Shown: positions 1-8,374 of the stretch, piece after piece | How the letters are laid out: every line of letters starts with the position of its first letter | Position numbering within the stretch: the first letter of the stretch is position 1 | Source: an uncultured Cyanobium sp. | GTDB taxonomy: Bacteria; Cyanobacteriota; Cyanobacteriia; PCC-6307; Cyanobiaceae | Length of the DNA: 29,235 nucleotides | Reading direction: 5' to 3' | NCBI GenBank assembly: GCA_937919075.1 | Contig: CALFOF010000053.1 | Span: 1-29,235 of the forward strand | Made by a program: the position numbers and the translations under genes | The notes under the pieces: model-generated | Seen by the model: only the letters and a program-made list of their open reading frames with translations | Told to the model about the DNA's origin: nothing | Databases searched by the model: none

Positions 1-53
1 ACCGGCGACGTTCAGCTTGGGAAGCTGACATTCTACCACTGAATTACACCCGC
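1..53 (-). tRNA. tRNA-Gly (anticodon CCC), 3' end cut by window edge
   Basis: Read on the minus strand, this begins with the acceptor strand GCGGGTG, followed by a D arm with stem ATTC/GAAT around AGTGGTA. A five-base-pair anticodon stem (TCAGC/GCTGA) encloses the loop TTCCCAA, giving anticodon CCC (glycine, codon GGG). The variable loop and the start of the T stem (GCCGG) are present. The rest of the T arm and the 3' acceptor strand lie outside the window. The arms pair correctly, so it looks functional. The 5' end is placed at 53 from the acceptor sequence. Confidence 0.9.
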
Positions 54-81
54 ATCCTTGCAATGTAGCAAGGTGCCCGAA

Positions 82-103
82 GGCGGCCCGATGCGAGGCC
101 GCC
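82..103 (-). terminator. GC-rich hairpin downstream of the aminotransferase gene
   Basis: A perfect 7-bp inverted repeat (GGCGGCC ... GGCCGCC) encloses an 8-nt loop. It lies about 36 nt past the stop codon of the minus-strand aminotransferase and before the tRNA. No clear U-run follows on the minus strand, so it could be a weak or non-canonical terminator or an mRNA 3'-end stabiliser. A second, weaker 6-bp inverted repeat (CCTTGC/GCAAGG, 56-73) abuts the tRNA 5' end. Confidence 0.4.
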
Positions 104-139
104 CGGCTCCTGCTCAGCGAGCTGGCGCCATGGACCAGT

Positions 140-1291
140 TCAGCGGGCCAGTTCAATGGCGGCGGCTGCCACACCGGCTCCCACGGTGGCTGTGGCCATG
201 CCCATCTCCTGCAGGGTGGCTTCGATCGCTGCCACTGCCGTGAGCACATCCCGGTCGCAGACGAAGCCGAGGTGGCCGATGCGGAAGACCGAGCCCTTCA
301 GATGGTCCTGGCCGCCGGCCAGCAGGATGTCGTAGCGGGCCTTCACTTTCTTGCGCAGCACTTCGGCATCGATGCCGCTGGGTGCCACTGCAGTGATGGA
401 GGGGCTGCCATGGCCCGCCGCCGCATAGAGCGGCAGGCCGATCGCGTTCATGGCCGCACTAACGGCGCGACGGTGGCGTTCATGCCGGGCGAAGATCGCC
501 TCGAGGCCTTCGCTCTGCATCATGTCGAGGGCCGCCTCGAGCGCGAAGTAGAGGTTCACCGGGGGGGTGAACGGATTGCTGTCCTGAGCGGCCGCTTTGC
601 GATAAGCGCCGAGGTTCAGATAGAACTTGGGCAGGTCAGAGCGCTGGTGCGCTTGCCAGGCCCGCTCGCTCATGGCCACGAAGCCCAGACCCGGCGGCAT
701 CATGTAGCCCTTCTGGGAGCCGGAGCCCACCACGTCGAGGCCCCAGGCATCCATGGGCACGTTGCAGGCCCCCAGGCTGGTGACACAGTCGGCCACAATC
801 AGCGCCTGGCCGTGGGCGTGAACGTGCCGGGCGATCGTTTCCAGATCGTTGATCACGCCTGTTGAGGTTTCCGAGTGGGTGAGGATCACCGCGCGAATCG
901 CTTTGTCTGTATCCGCTTCCAGCGCCACACGGAAGGCTTCCGGCTCCAGGGGCTGGCCCCATTCGGCCTTGATCACCTGCACATCCAGCCCGTAGGCCTT
1001 CGCCACCTTGACCCAGCGCTCACCGAATTTGCCGTTGTCGCCGCAGATCACCTTGTCGCCGCGGCTGAGGATGTTGATGATCCCCGCCTCCATCGCCGCC
1101 GTGCCGCTGCCAGCGAGCACCAGCACATCGCCGCTGGTCTGATGCAGCCACTTCAGCTGGGCCGTGGTGCGCTTCACGATCGCCTGGAAATCGGCGCTGC
1201 GATGGCCGATCGGGTGGCGGCTCATCGCCAGCAGGACGGTCTCCGGCACCGGTGTGGGACCGGGAATCATCAGGGTGAGCTTGTCCTGCAT
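140..1291 (-). CDS. Class V aminotransferase (alanine/serine-glyoxylate type)
   Basis: A 383-residue PLP-dependent enzyme of the class V family that includes alanine-glyoxylate and serine-glyoxylate aminotransferases. Cyanobacterial copies were historically called the soluble hydrogenase 42 kDa subunit. The expected role is transamination of glyoxylate to glycine in photorespiration. Visible signatures are the N-terminal MIPGPTPVP motif, the substrate loop AGSGTAAMEAG, the HSETSTG segment, the PLP-ring aspartate in ADCVTSLG (about residue 168) and the Schiff-base lysine in GSQKGYMMPPG (about residue 194). The ATG at 1291 gives the normal family start (MQDKLTLMIPG); an in-frame start 33 bases upstream would add an atypical leader. 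It is transcribed away from cbiD across a 53-nt gap. Family assignment is firm; the preferred amino donor cannot be read from sequence. Confidence 0.9.
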   Translation of the reverse strand: MQDKLTLMIPGPTPVPETVLLAMSRHPIGHRSADFQAIVKRTTAQLKWLHQTSGDVLVLAGSGTAAMEAGIINILSRGDKVICGDNGKFGERWVKVAKAYGLDVQVIKAEWGQPLEPEAFRVALEADTDKAIRAVILTHSETSTGVINDLETIARHVHAHGQALIVADCVTSLGACNVPMDAWGLDVVGSGSQKGYMMPPGLGFVAMSERAWQAHQRSDLPKFYLNLGAYRKAAAQDSNPFTPPVNLYFALEAALDMMQSEGLEAIFARHERHRRAVSAAMNAIGLPLYAAAGHGSPSITAVAPSGIDAEVLRKKVKARYDILLAGGQDHLKGSVFRIGHLGFVCDRDVLTAVAAIEATLQEMGMATATVGAGVAAAAIELAR

Positions 1292-1344
1292 GGCAATACG
1301 AAACGCGGAGGCGCAGCGGCACAATCCTCCACCTTAAAAAACGG

Positions 1345-2490
1345 ATGGTGAAGGCTTCATCCGGCTACACCCTGCCGGTGTGGGTGGCGGCCGCGGCCTG
1401 CGCCGCCGTGCGGGCGCTCCATCGGGGGGAGGATGGCCCTGCTGCCCCCTTCGAGGGCCTGCAGGCGCTGGAGTTGCTCGAACCGCCCGGGGTGCAGCAG
1501 GTGCCGGTGGAAGCGGCGGCTCCGATCGGGCCGGGCCGCGCTCTCGGCATCAGCCGCTGCGACCCTGGGGCGGGGCTGGATCTCACCCGTGGCCTGGCGG
1601 TGTGGGTGGTGGCCAGTTGGATCCAGCCGACACCAGCCGGCGAAGCGTGCTTCGTGCTGGAGCCCGGCGAAGGGGTGGGGGTGCATGGCGCGAGCGGCGA
1701 TCTGTGTGCCTCCGCCTATGCCCGCGCCGTGCTGGAGACGAACCTGCGGCCGCTGATCGGTGCCGGCCGGGCGGTGCGCCTGCGGCTGGTGCTTCCCGAG
1801 GGCAGGGCCCTGGCTCTGCGCACCAGCAATGCGGCCTTCGGCGTGGTCGATGGGCTGGCGCTGATCGGCACCCAGGCGGAGGTGCAGCGCAGTGCGGCTC
1901 CCGATCAGTTGCAGGCCTGCCTGGCGGCCCTGGCGGCGCGCACCGCCACCGCAGGCTTCGCCGGTGATCTTGTGCTCGTGATCGGGGAGAACGGCCTCGA
2001 TCTGGCCCCCAGCCTGGGGCTTCCCGGCGAGCTGCTGCTCAAGGCCGGCAACTGGCTGGGCCCGGTGCTGGTGGCGGCGGGGGAAGCGGGCGTGCGCCGC
2101 CTGTTGCTGTTCGGCTACCACGGCAAGTTGATCAAGCTGGCCGGCGGCATCTTCCACACCCATCACCATCTCGCCGATGGCCGCGCCGAGGTGCTCACCG
2201 CCCTGGCGGCCCTCGAAGGGCTCAGCGGCGCAGCCCTGGCCCGCCTGCATGCCGCCGCCACCGTGGAGGCGGCGCTGAGCGAACTGGCGGCCTCGGACCC
2301 CGCCTTTGCCCTACGGCTGGAGCGGCGCATCGCCTCGGCCATCGAGCAGCGCAGCACGGACTACCTGGCCCGCTACGGCAGCTTCCCCATGATCGTCGGG
2401 GCCGCGCTGTTCGACCGCCGGCGACAGCTGCGTGTGTGCGGACCTCAAGGCCAGAAATTACTGGAGGCTTTGCGGCACCCACTAGGGTGA
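1345..2490 (+). CDS. cbiD: Cobalt-precorrin-5B (C1)-methyltransferase CbiD
   Basis: A 381-residue protein of the CbiD family, which methylates C1 of the corrin ring in the anaerobic, early-cobalt-insertion branch of cobalamin (pseudocobalamin) synthesis. Family features are the N-terminal [20 protein letters not shown] region, the [22 protein letters not shown] segment, the [10 protein letters not shown] stretch and the strongly conserved [19 protein letters not shown] motif near the middle. Length is typical. It is the first gene of a plus-strand run, and no other corrin gene lies in the window, as is usual for the dispersed cobalamin genes of cyanobacteria. No clear Shine-Dalgarno precedes the ATG. 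The stop codon is 86 nt before the guaA start. Confidence 0.92.
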   Translation: MVKASSGYTLPVWVAAAACAAVRALHRGEDGPAAPFEGLQALELLEPPGVQQVPVEAAAPIGPGRALGISRCDPGAGLDLTRGLAVWVVASWIQPTPAGEACFVLEPGEGVGVHGASGDLCASAYARAVLETNLRPLIGAGRAVRLRLVLPEGRALALRTSNAAFGVVDGLALIGTQAEVQRSAAPDQLQACLAALAARTATAGFAGDLVLVIGENGLDLAPSLGLPGELLLKAGNWLGPVLVAAGEAGVRRLLLFGYHGKLIKLAGGIFHTHHHLADGRAEVLTALAALEGLSGAALARLHAAATVEAALSELAASDPAFALRLERRIASAIEQRSTDYLARYGSFPMIVGAALFDRRRQLRVCGPQGQKLLEALRHPLG

Positions 2491-2576
2491 ACTTCTCAGG
2501 CCTGGCGGCCCATGCGGGGCCTTGCTCCGGGGGCAACTCAACCGACCAGCCGCCGATCAAGAAGCGTTCCGGTCGT

Positions 2577-4175
2577 ATGTCTCAAGCTTCACAGTCGCTG
2601 GAACAGCCGGAGAGCCAGCGCCACCCGGCGATCGTGATTCTCGATTTCGGTTCCCAGTATTCGGAGCTGATCGCGCGCCGGGTGCGGGAAACCGAGGTGT
2701 ATTCCCTGGTGATGGGCTACGCCACCAGCGCCGATGAGCTGCGCGCACTGGCCCCCAAGGGCATCATCCTCAGCGGCGGCCCCAGCTCGGTGTATGCCGA
2801 AGGGGCGCCGGTGTGCGATCCGGGCCTCTGGGATCTGGGCATCCCGATTTTCGGGGTCTGCTACGGCATGCAGCTGATGGTGCAGCAGTTGGGCGGCAGC
2901 GTGGTGGCGGCGGGACGCGGCGAATACGGCAAGGCGCCGATTCAGGTCGACGATCCCACCGATCTGCTCACCAATGTGGAGGATGGCTCCACGATGTGGA
3001 TGAGCCACGGCGATTCGGTTGAAACCCTGCCGCCTGGATTTGAACGGCTTGCCCACACCAAGAACACCCCAGAAGCGGCGGTGGCTGATCACCAACGCCA
3101 TCTTTATGGCGTGCAGTTCCATCCCGAAGTGGTGCATTCCAGCGGCGGCATGGTGATGATCAGAAATTTCGTTTACCACATCTGCGGCTGCGAGCCCGAC
3201 TGGACCACCAGCGCCTTCATCGACGAAGCCGTGGCCGACGTGCAGGCCCGTGTGGGCAGCAAGCGGGTGCTGCTTGCCCTCTCCGGAGGCGTGGATTCCT
3301 CCACCCTCGCCTTTCTGCTGCACAAGGCGATTGGGGATCAGCTCACCTGCATGTTCATCGACCAGGGCTTCATGCGCAAAGGGGAACCTGAGTTCCTGAT
3401 GGAGTTCTTTGATCGCCAGTTCCATATTCACGTTGAATACATCAACGCCCGTGACCGCTTTCTCACCAAGCTCAATGGCATCACCGATCCCGAAGAGAAG
3501 CGCAAGATCATCGGCACCGAATTCATCCGTGTGTTCGAGCAGGAGAGCAAGCGCCTCGGCCCCTTCGATTACCTCGCCCAGGGCACGCTTTATCCCGATG
3601 TGATCGAATCGGCCGGCACTGGCGTGGACCCCAAGACCGGGGAACGGGTGGCGGTGAAGATCAAGAGCCACCACAACGTGGGCGGCCTGCCCAAGGATCT
3701 GCAGTTCAAGCTGGTGGAGCCCCTGCGGCGTCTGTTCAAAGACGAAGTTCGCAAGGTGGGCCGCAGCCTCGGCCTGCCCGAGGAGATCGTGCGGCGCCAT
3801 CCCTTCCCGGGGCCCGGCCTGGCGATCCGCATCCTGGGCGAGGTCACCGCCGAAAACCTCAACATCCTGCGGGATGCCGATCTGGTGGTGCGCGAGGAGG
3901 TACAGGAGGCGGGTTTGTATCACGACATCTGGCAGGCCTTTGCGGTGCTGCTGCCGGTGCGCAGTGTTGGTGTGATGGGCGACAAACGCACCTATGCCTA
4001 CCCGATCGTGCTCCGTTGTGTGTCCAGCGAAGACGGCATGACTGCCGACTGGTCGCGCTTGCCCTACGACCTGCTGGAGAAGATCTCCAACCGCATCGTC
4101 AATGAAGTGCGGGGCGTCAACCGGGTGGTCTATGACATCACCAGCAAGCCACCAGGCACGATCGAGTGGGAATGA
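2577..4175 (+). CDS. guaA: GMP synthase (glutamine-hydrolysing)
   Basis: A 532-residue two-domain enzyme that converts XMP to GMP using ATP and glutamine-derived ammonia, in the cytoplasm. The N-terminal class I glutamine amidotransferase domain has the nucleophile Cys95 in GVCYGMQL and the His182/Glu184 pair in GVQFHPEV. The ATP-pyrophosphatase domain carries the PP-loop LSGGVDSS (about 236-242). The C-terminal dimerisation domain ends in the family-typical [13 protein letters not shown]. The ATG at 2577 is preferred: upstream in-frame codons encode an atypical 47-residue leader lying just after cbiD. All catalytic residues are present. Confidence 0.97.
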   Translation: MSQASQSLEQPESQRHPAIVILDFGSQYSELIARRVRETEVYSLVMGYATSADELRALAPKGIILSGGPSSVYAEGAPVCDPGLWDLGIPIFGVCYGMQLMVQQLGGSVVAAGRGEYGKAPIQVDDPTDLLTNVEDGSTMWMSHGDSVETLPPGFERLAHTKNTPEAAVADHQRHLYGVQFHPEVVHSSGGMVMIRNFVYHICGCEPDWTTSAFIDEAVADVQARVGSKRVLLALSGGVDSSTLAFLLHKAIGDQLTCMFIDQGFMRKGEPEFLMEFFDRQFHIHVEYINARDRFLTKLNGITDPEEKRKIIGTEFIRVFEQESKRLGPFDYLAQGTLYPDVIESAGTGVDPKTGERVAVKIKSHHNVGGLPKDLQFKLVEPLRRLFKDEVRKVGRSLGLPEEIVRRHPFPGPGLAIRILGEVTAENLNILRDADLVVREEVQEAGLYHDIWQAFAVLLPVRSVGVMGDKRTYAYPIVLRCVSSEDGMTADWSRLPYDLLEKISNRIVNEVRGVNRVVYDITSKPPGTIEWE

Positions 4176-4254
4176 GCGTCGGTTGAAGGCGCCAGCGGTC
4201 CGGCCTGGCCTGCCCGGGGCAGCTTCGATACCATCGGGTCCCGGCCTACCTATC

Positions 4255-4863
4255 TTGACCGTCGCCCTCGAGCAGGACCCGCAGCTGCAGCGCCGCCTCC
4301 AGCAGGACAGCATCCAGCTGGCGGGAAAGGTGATCTATCTCAATCCTTTCCTCTACTGGCGGCGTTTCGATGCCAACACTGACCGCTGGTTGCGCGAACC
4401 CGGTCAGTTGCAGGAGGAACAGATCCTCGCCAACCGGGGCCGCTTCTACCCCGAGGTGCTGTGGGAGGAGATCCCCGAGCAGGAGGCGCAGATCAAGGAT
4501 GGTGCTGTGGAGATGTTCCTCAAGACCCTGGAACTGATCAGCACCTTCAACCCCGAGCTCAGCGCCGGCCACCTGCTGGAGGTGGAGCGCAAGATGGCCG
4601 TGACCAAGAAACGCTCCTTCGAGCGCTGGGTGGAGAAGTCGCTGCGGCGCCGGCAGTCGCTGGAGCGGCAGGAGCGCCGCCGGTTCGATCGCGAACGGTT
4701 GCTGCGCAGCTGGGGGGAGTGGGCGGGGCTGGATGTCACCCGTCAGGCGGTGTTGCCGTTCACCGCGCTGCTGGTGCTCGCCGTGGGGGCCGGCTGGATG
4801 GTGGGTTCGCGCGAATTCTGCCGTCAGATGATCGTCGATCCCGGTGTGCAGCGGCTGCCCTGA
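4255..4863 (+). CDS. Conserved cyanobacterial protein with C-terminal membrane segment, function unknown
   Basis: A 202-residue protein that I do not recognise as a characterised family. The N-terminal region is hydrophilic and aromatic (AGKVIYLNPFLYWRRFD). The middle is strongly charged and helical, with Arg-rich stretches such as KKRSFERWVEKSLRRRQ and RQERRRFDRERLL. One hydrophobic segment (about residues 162-183, LPFTALLVLAVGAGWMVG) lies near the C-terminus, so a single-pass, mostly cytoplasmic topology is likely. No ATG fits: in-frame ATGs lie inside guaA. The TTG at 4255 begins MTVALEQDPQ, where the conserved-looking sequence starts; a TTG at 4183 is possible. It lies 79 nt after guaA and 77 nt before the next unknown gene, and may belong to an envelope-related unit with mrdA. 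Confidence 0.75.
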   Translation: MTVALEQDPQLQRRLQQDSIQLAGKVIYLNPFLYWRRFDANTDRWLREPGQLQEEQILANRGRFYPEVLWEEIPEQEAQIKDGAVEMFLKTLELISTFNPELSAGHLLEVERKMAVTKKRSFERWVEKSLRRRQSLERQERRRFDRERLLRSWGEWAGLDVTRQAVLPFTALLVLAVGAGWMVGSREFCRQMIVDPGVQRLP

Positions 4864-4902
4864 GTCCCTGCCACGCCCGGAGAGCGTCAAACTGGGAGCA
4901 AA

Positions 4903-4920
4903 GCCGCCCGCGTGGGCGGC
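4903..4920 (+). promoter_or_regulatory. Perfect GC hairpin just upstream of the 134-residue gene
   Basis: GCCGCCC-GCGT-GGGCGGC forms a perfect 7-bp stem with a tetraloop. It ends 20 nt before the ATG at 4941 and begins 39 nt after the previous stop. No U-run follows. It may act as an intergenic terminator/attenuator or as a 5'-leader structure near the ribosome-binding region. The inverted repeat is seen directly; its role is inferred. Confidence 0.45.
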
Positions 4921-4940
4921 GCTGCCTCGGTTGCTTCGGC

Positions 4941-5345
4941 ATGGCTGATCCCCTCGATACCCTGCGGCTCGCGTTGATGCAGGAGGTGCTGCCGGTGGGC
5001 ATGGCAGTGGTGGAACGGGCGCGTAAGGGAGGTCCGCGCGAGGTGGTGGAAGCCTTCACCGCCTCGCCCGATCCGCTCGCTCAGCTGAAGCAGGAAGGGG
5101 ATCCGGCGGCGCGGGCCGTGCGGCAGAGCCTCGATCAGATCCAGCCTGGCCTCGGTAATCCCGTGATGAAGGTGGAGGTGCGCGACGTGGCCCCGCCGCC
5201 GCCCTGGCCGCCGCAGCCGGGCGATCCGGCAGCCACCGGATTCGCAGAAGCCGCAGACCCGCAGCGTGAGCGCGAGGCGCTGCAGGCCACGCTGGCGCGG
5301 ATCTCCGAGCGCCTGGCGCTGCTTGAGCACCGCCTGGAGGCCTGA
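4941..5345 (+). CDS. Small conserved cyanobacterial protein, function unknown
   Basis: A 134-residue soluble protein with no signal peptide or membrane segment; I do not recognise a characterised family. The N-terminal half (MADPLDTLRLALMQEVLPVG, then MAVVERARKGGPREVVEAF) looks like a compact helical domain. A proline-rich linker (PPPPWPPQPGDP, about 85-96) follows, then a C-terminal helix of coiled-coil character (REREALQATLARISERLALLEHRLEA). The ATG at 4941 starts the conserved-looking sequence; no strong ribosome-binding site is seen. Its stop is only 4 nt before the mrdA start, and the mrdA Shine-Dalgarno lies within its last codons. The two are therefore probably co-translated, and a role linked to PBP2 or cell elongation is possible but unproven. 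Confidence 0.78.
   Translation: MADPLDTLRLALMQEVLPVGMAVVERARKGGPREVVEAFTASPDPLAQLKQEGDPAARAVRQSLDQIQPGLGNPVMKVEVRDVAPPPPWPPQPGDPAATGFAEAADPQREREALQATLARISERLALLEHRLEA
5336..5340 (+). promoter_or_regulatory. Shine-Dalgarno GGAGG for mrdA
   Basis: GGAGG lies 9 nt before the ATG at 5350, inside the last codons of the upstream gene. It supports the 5350 start over in-frame starts further upstream. Confidence 0.7.
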
Positions 5346-5349
5346 AACC

Positions 5350-7107
5350 ATGGCCGCTGGCCATCTGCACGGACAGGCCCGCCATGCGGGCATGCGCCAC
5401 CAGCCGGCCTGGCTGCTCGGGCTCATCGTGCTGGTGATGGCGGCGATGGGCGCCCGGCTCGTCTGGCTGCAGCTCGCCCAGGGGGCAGAAAACAAGCTGC
5501 TGGCGGATCAGAACCGCATCCGCCTGCTGCCCCGCCATCCGATGCGGGGGCGTCTGCTGGATCGCAACGGCCAGGTGCTGGCCAGCAGCCGCCTCACCTA
5601 CAACCTGTACATCCAGCCCCGGCTCGTCGACGACGCTGCCTGGCCGTTGCTGCGGGCTCGCCTGGCCTCGCTGCTGAAGCTCGACCCGGCGCAGCTCGAT
5701 GCCAAACGCAGCGAAGGCAGAGCTGTGGATGGCTTCCGCATTGAACTGGCGGGCCCCCTCACCACCGAACAGGTGTTGCGGTTCCGTGAGCAATCCGAGT
5801 CGCTCAAAGGAGCTGATGTGGATGTCGACGTGCTGCGCGCCTACCCGCACGGACGGCTCGGCGCCCACGTGCTCGGCTACACGAGCAGTATCACCGAGGA
5901 GGAATACAAGGAGCTGTCTGAAGCGGGCTACCGCCTGCAGGACCGCATCGGTCGCACCGGCCTGGAGCGCGTCTACGAGAACCACCTGCGCGGCGAGTGG
6001 GGCGGACAGCAGCTGGAGGTGAACGCCGAAGGGCAGGTGCAGCGGGTGCTGGGTGACAAGCCGTCGCGGGCCGGCAAGGACCTGCGCCTCACCCTTGATC
6101 TGGAGCTGCAGAAGGCGGCTGAGAAGGCCCTCAGCGGGGTGCGCAAGGGGGCGATCGTGGCGATGGATCCCCAGACCGGCGCGATCCGGGCCATGGCCAG
6201 CCGCCCGAACTTCGATCCCAACATCTTCTCGGAGGGCCCCACCACAGCGCAGTGGAACGAGCTCAACCGCCCGGAAGCCCCCATGCTCAACCGGACGCTG
6301 CGCGGCTTCCCACCAGCCAGCACCTTCAAGGTGATCACCGCGATCGCGGGGCTGGAGTCGGGCCTGTTCAACCCCGCCTCCACGATCCTCACCTCAGGCT
6401 CCTTCTGCTACGACGGCCAGTGCTACGCGGATCACGGCAGCTTTGGCACTATCGGTTTCCGCCTGGCCATGGCGGTGAGCAGCAACAGCTTCTTCTATCG
6501 GCTGGGCCTCAAGACCGGCCCCGATGAACTGTTCAGAGCAGCGCGCCGCCTGGGCTACGGCAGCCTCACCGGTGTGGAACTCAAGGGGGAGGAGAGCCCC
6601 GGCTTGCTGGGTGATCCCGCCTGGAAGCGCCAGGTGCTCGATGAACCGTGGACCTCGGTGGACACGATCACCTCCTCGATCGGCCAGGGGGCCGTCACCG
6701 TCACGCCGCTGCAGATGGCGCGTCTGTATGCGGCGATCGCCAACGGCGGCTGGCTGGTGACGCCCCACCTGGCGGAGCGGCCGGTGGAGCGCCGCTGGAT
6801 CGGCCTCAAGCCCAGCACATTGAAAGTGCTGCGGGAGGGCCTGCGCGATGCAGTGACCAGCGGTACGGCCACCCTGTTGAACGACCCTTCGCTACCCGCC
6901 GTGGCCGGCAAGACAGGCACCGCCGAGGATCCCCCGAGGCCCGACCATGCCTGGTTCGGCGGCTATGCGCCGGCGGGCAAGCCCAACCTGGTGATCATTG
7001 CCTTCGGCGAGAACAGCGGCGGCTATGGCGGCACCGTTGCCGCACCGATGGTGAAGGCCCTGCTCACCACCTGGTTCCGTGACACCCTGCCCCAGTTGCG
7101 CAACTGA
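5350..7107 (+). CDS. mrdA: Penicillin-binding protein 2 (class B transpeptidase)
   Basis: A 585-residue class B penicillin-binding protein of the PBP2/MrdA type, which cross-links peptidoglycan during side-wall elongation. A single N-terminal membrane anchor (about residues 19-42, PAWLLGLIVLVMAAMGARL) is followed by a periplasmic pedestal domain with the RGRLLDRNGQVLA and IGRTGLERVYE motifs. The transpeptidase domain has the catalytic SxxK (STFK, Ser324), SxN (SSN, about 377-379) and KTG(T) (521-524) motifs. All three are intact, so it should be active and bind beta-lactams. PBP2 fits better than FtsI because of the pedestal motifs and lack of a PASTA region. It ends a plus-strand run that begins at cbiD. 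Confidence 0.9.
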   Translation: MAAGHLHGQARHAGMRHQPAWLLGLIVLVMAAMGARLVWLQLAQGAENKLLADQNRIRLLPRHPMRGRLLDRNGQVLASSRLTYNLYIQPRLVDDAAWPLLRARLASLLKLDPAQLDAKRSEGRAVDGFRIELAGPLTTEQVLRFREQSESLKGADVDVDVLRAYPHGRLGAHVLGYTSSITEEEYKELSEAGYRLQDRIGRTGLERVYENHLRGEWGGQQLEVNAEGQVQRVLGDKPSRAGKDLRLTLDLELQKAAEKALSGVRKGAIVAMDPQTGAIRAMASRPNFDPNIFSEGPTTAQWNELNRPEAPMLNRTLRGFPPASTFKVITAIAGLESGLFNPASTILTSGSFCYDGQCYADHGSFGTIGFRLAMAVSSNSFFYRLGLKTGPDELFRAARRLGYGSLTGVELKGEESPGLLGDPAWKRQVLDEPWTSVDTITSSIGQGAVTVTPLQMARLYAAIANGGWLVTPHLAERPVERRWIGLKPSTLKVLREGLRDAVTSGTATLLNDPSLPAVAGKTGTAEDPPRPDHAWFGGYAPAGKPNLVIIAFGENSGGYGGTVAAPMVKALLTTWFRDTLPQLRN

Positions 7108-7131
7108 AGCCGACCGCTGGCGGAAGCGGCT
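7108..7131 (+). terminator. Possible terminator hairpin after mrdA
   Basis: Immediately after the mrdA stop, AGCCG ... CGGCT pairs around an inner CCG/CGG pairing, giving a GC-rich interrupted hairpin at a convergent gene junction (mrdA against sqdX). It lacks a U-run, so confidence is modest. The rest of the gap to 7212 shows nothing recognisable. Confidence 0.35.
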
Positions 7132-7212
7132 GGTTTCCAGCTGCTTCCGGGGGCCACGCCAGGATCTGCTTCGGATGGACCTGAACGGCTTCCTGGAGCT
7201 TTGGGGGCAGCT

Positions 7213-8346
7213 TCAGGCCACCAGTTGCAGCGGAGGGCGCACCACCTCGCTGTAGAAACGCCGCAGTTGCTGGGTGGCGCCCGCCCAGCCCCAGCGCTCC
7301 GCTTCTGCCCGTGCTGCCAGCCGCAGGGCCTGGCGCTGTTCGGTGCTGGCCAGCAGCCGTTCGGTGGCGGCGGTGAGGCTGGCAGGGCTGTCGGGGTCGT
7401 AGAGGCAGCCGTTCACCCCGTCGGTGACGATGTCGGGGATGCCGCCGCGGTTGGCACCCACCACCGGGCAGCCGGCCGCCATCGCTTCCAGCAGCACCAG
7501 CCCCAGCGTTTCGGTGGAGGAGGGGAACAGGAAGGCATCGGCGCTGGCATAGGCGCTGGCCAGATCCTCGCCGCCCAGGTAGCCCAGGAAAGTGGTGGCG
7601 CTGCCGGCGAACACCTTCTCGAGCTGCTGGCGGTGCGGGCCATCCCCCACCAGTGCCAGCCTTGCGTGGGGCAGGGCATCGAGCACCGGCCGGATCCGCT
7701 CGATCTGCTTTTCTGCTGAGAGCCTGCCCACGTAGAGCAACAGGCTGTCGCTGTCGCCGTGAACGCCGGCGAGTTTGCGGCGCATGGCCGGATTGCGCCA
7801 TTGAGGCCGGAACAGATCGGTGTCGACCCCCCGCTGCCACAGGGCGGTGTGCTGGATGCCGTGCTGGCTGAGTTCCTCCACCATTGCCGAGGAGGTGCAG
7901 AGGTTGAGAGCCGCCTGGTTGTGGGCCGCCTTGAGCAGCTCCCACAGCAGCGGTTCGAACATGCCCATGCCGTAGTGCTCGAGGTACTTGGGCAGGTGCG
8001 TGTGGTAGCTGGCCACCAGGGGTACCCCCCGGGTGCGCGCCAGCCAGATCCCGCCCAGGCCGAGCACGGCCGGGTTCACCACGTGCACCAGGTCGGGTTT
8101 GAAGGCATCGAGCGCTTCGGCCACCAGGGGGCGAGGCAAGGCCAGCTTCAGCTCTGGGTAGAGCGGCAGGGGCAGGCCCGGCACGCCGATCACCCGGGCG
8201 CCCATGAAGTTGTCCGGTGCCCCTTCCGGGCAGAACAGCAGCACCTCGTCACCGGCACGCACCAGGTGGGTCACCGTCTTGGTGAGCCGCGTGACGATGC
8301 CGTCGACCTTGGGAAGGAAGGTTTCGGTGAACAGTGCGATCTTCAC
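7213..8346 (-). CDS. sqdX: Sulfoquinovosyltransferase SqdX (SQDG synthase)
   Basis: A 377-residue GT4-family glycosyltransferase that transfers sulfoquinovose from UDP-sulfoquinovose to diacylglycerol, the last step of sulfolipid (SQDG) synthesis, acting at the cytoplasmic face of membranes. It starts with the GT4 MKIALFTETFLPKVDGIVTR motif. It has the SYHTHLPKYLEHYG segment, the linker GVDTDLFRP, the donor-domain YVGRLSAEKQIE, and the C-terminal E(x7)E motif in SSTETLGLVLLEAMAAG. Length matches cyanobacterial SqdX. It lies 28 nt downstream of sqdB, which makes its sugar donor, so the two almost certainly form one transcript. Confidence 0.93.
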   Translation of the reverse strand: MKIALFTETFLPKVDGIVTRLTKTVTHLVRAGDEVLLFCPEGAPDNFMGARVIGVPGLPLPLYPELKLALPRPLVAEALDAFKPDLVHVVNPAVLGLGGIWLARTRGVPLVASYHTHLPKYLEHYGMGMFEPLLWELLKAAHNQAALNLCTSSAMVEELSQHGIQHTALWQRGVDTDLFRPQWRNPAMRRKLAGVHGDSDSLLLYVGRLSAEKQIERIRPVLDALPHARLALVGDGPHRQQLEKVFAGSATTFLGYLGGEDLASAYASADAFLFPSSTETLGLVLLEAMAAGCPVVGANRGGIPDIVTDGVNGCLYDPDSPASLTAATERLLASTEQRQALRLAARAEAERWGWAGATQQLRRFYSEVVRPPLQLVA

Positions 8347-8374
8347 GGAGACGGCTTGCCTGCGGACGGTCCGT

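Noticed and set aside
1..53. tRNA-Gly as an attachment site of an integrated element
   Set aside because: No integrase, repeat of the tRNA end or atypical composition lies next to it; the missing 3' end is simply the window edge.
58..243. Short open frame next to the tRNA
   Set aside because: Overlaps two hairpins and the end of the aminotransferase gene; Pro/Arg-rich with no ribosome-binding site.
2589..4313. Very long open frame antisense to guaA (over 570 codons)
   Set aside because: It mirrors guaA codon structure in a GC-rich genome, encodes His/Gly/Ala-rich sequence without a recognisable domain, and guaA is unambiguous on the other strand.
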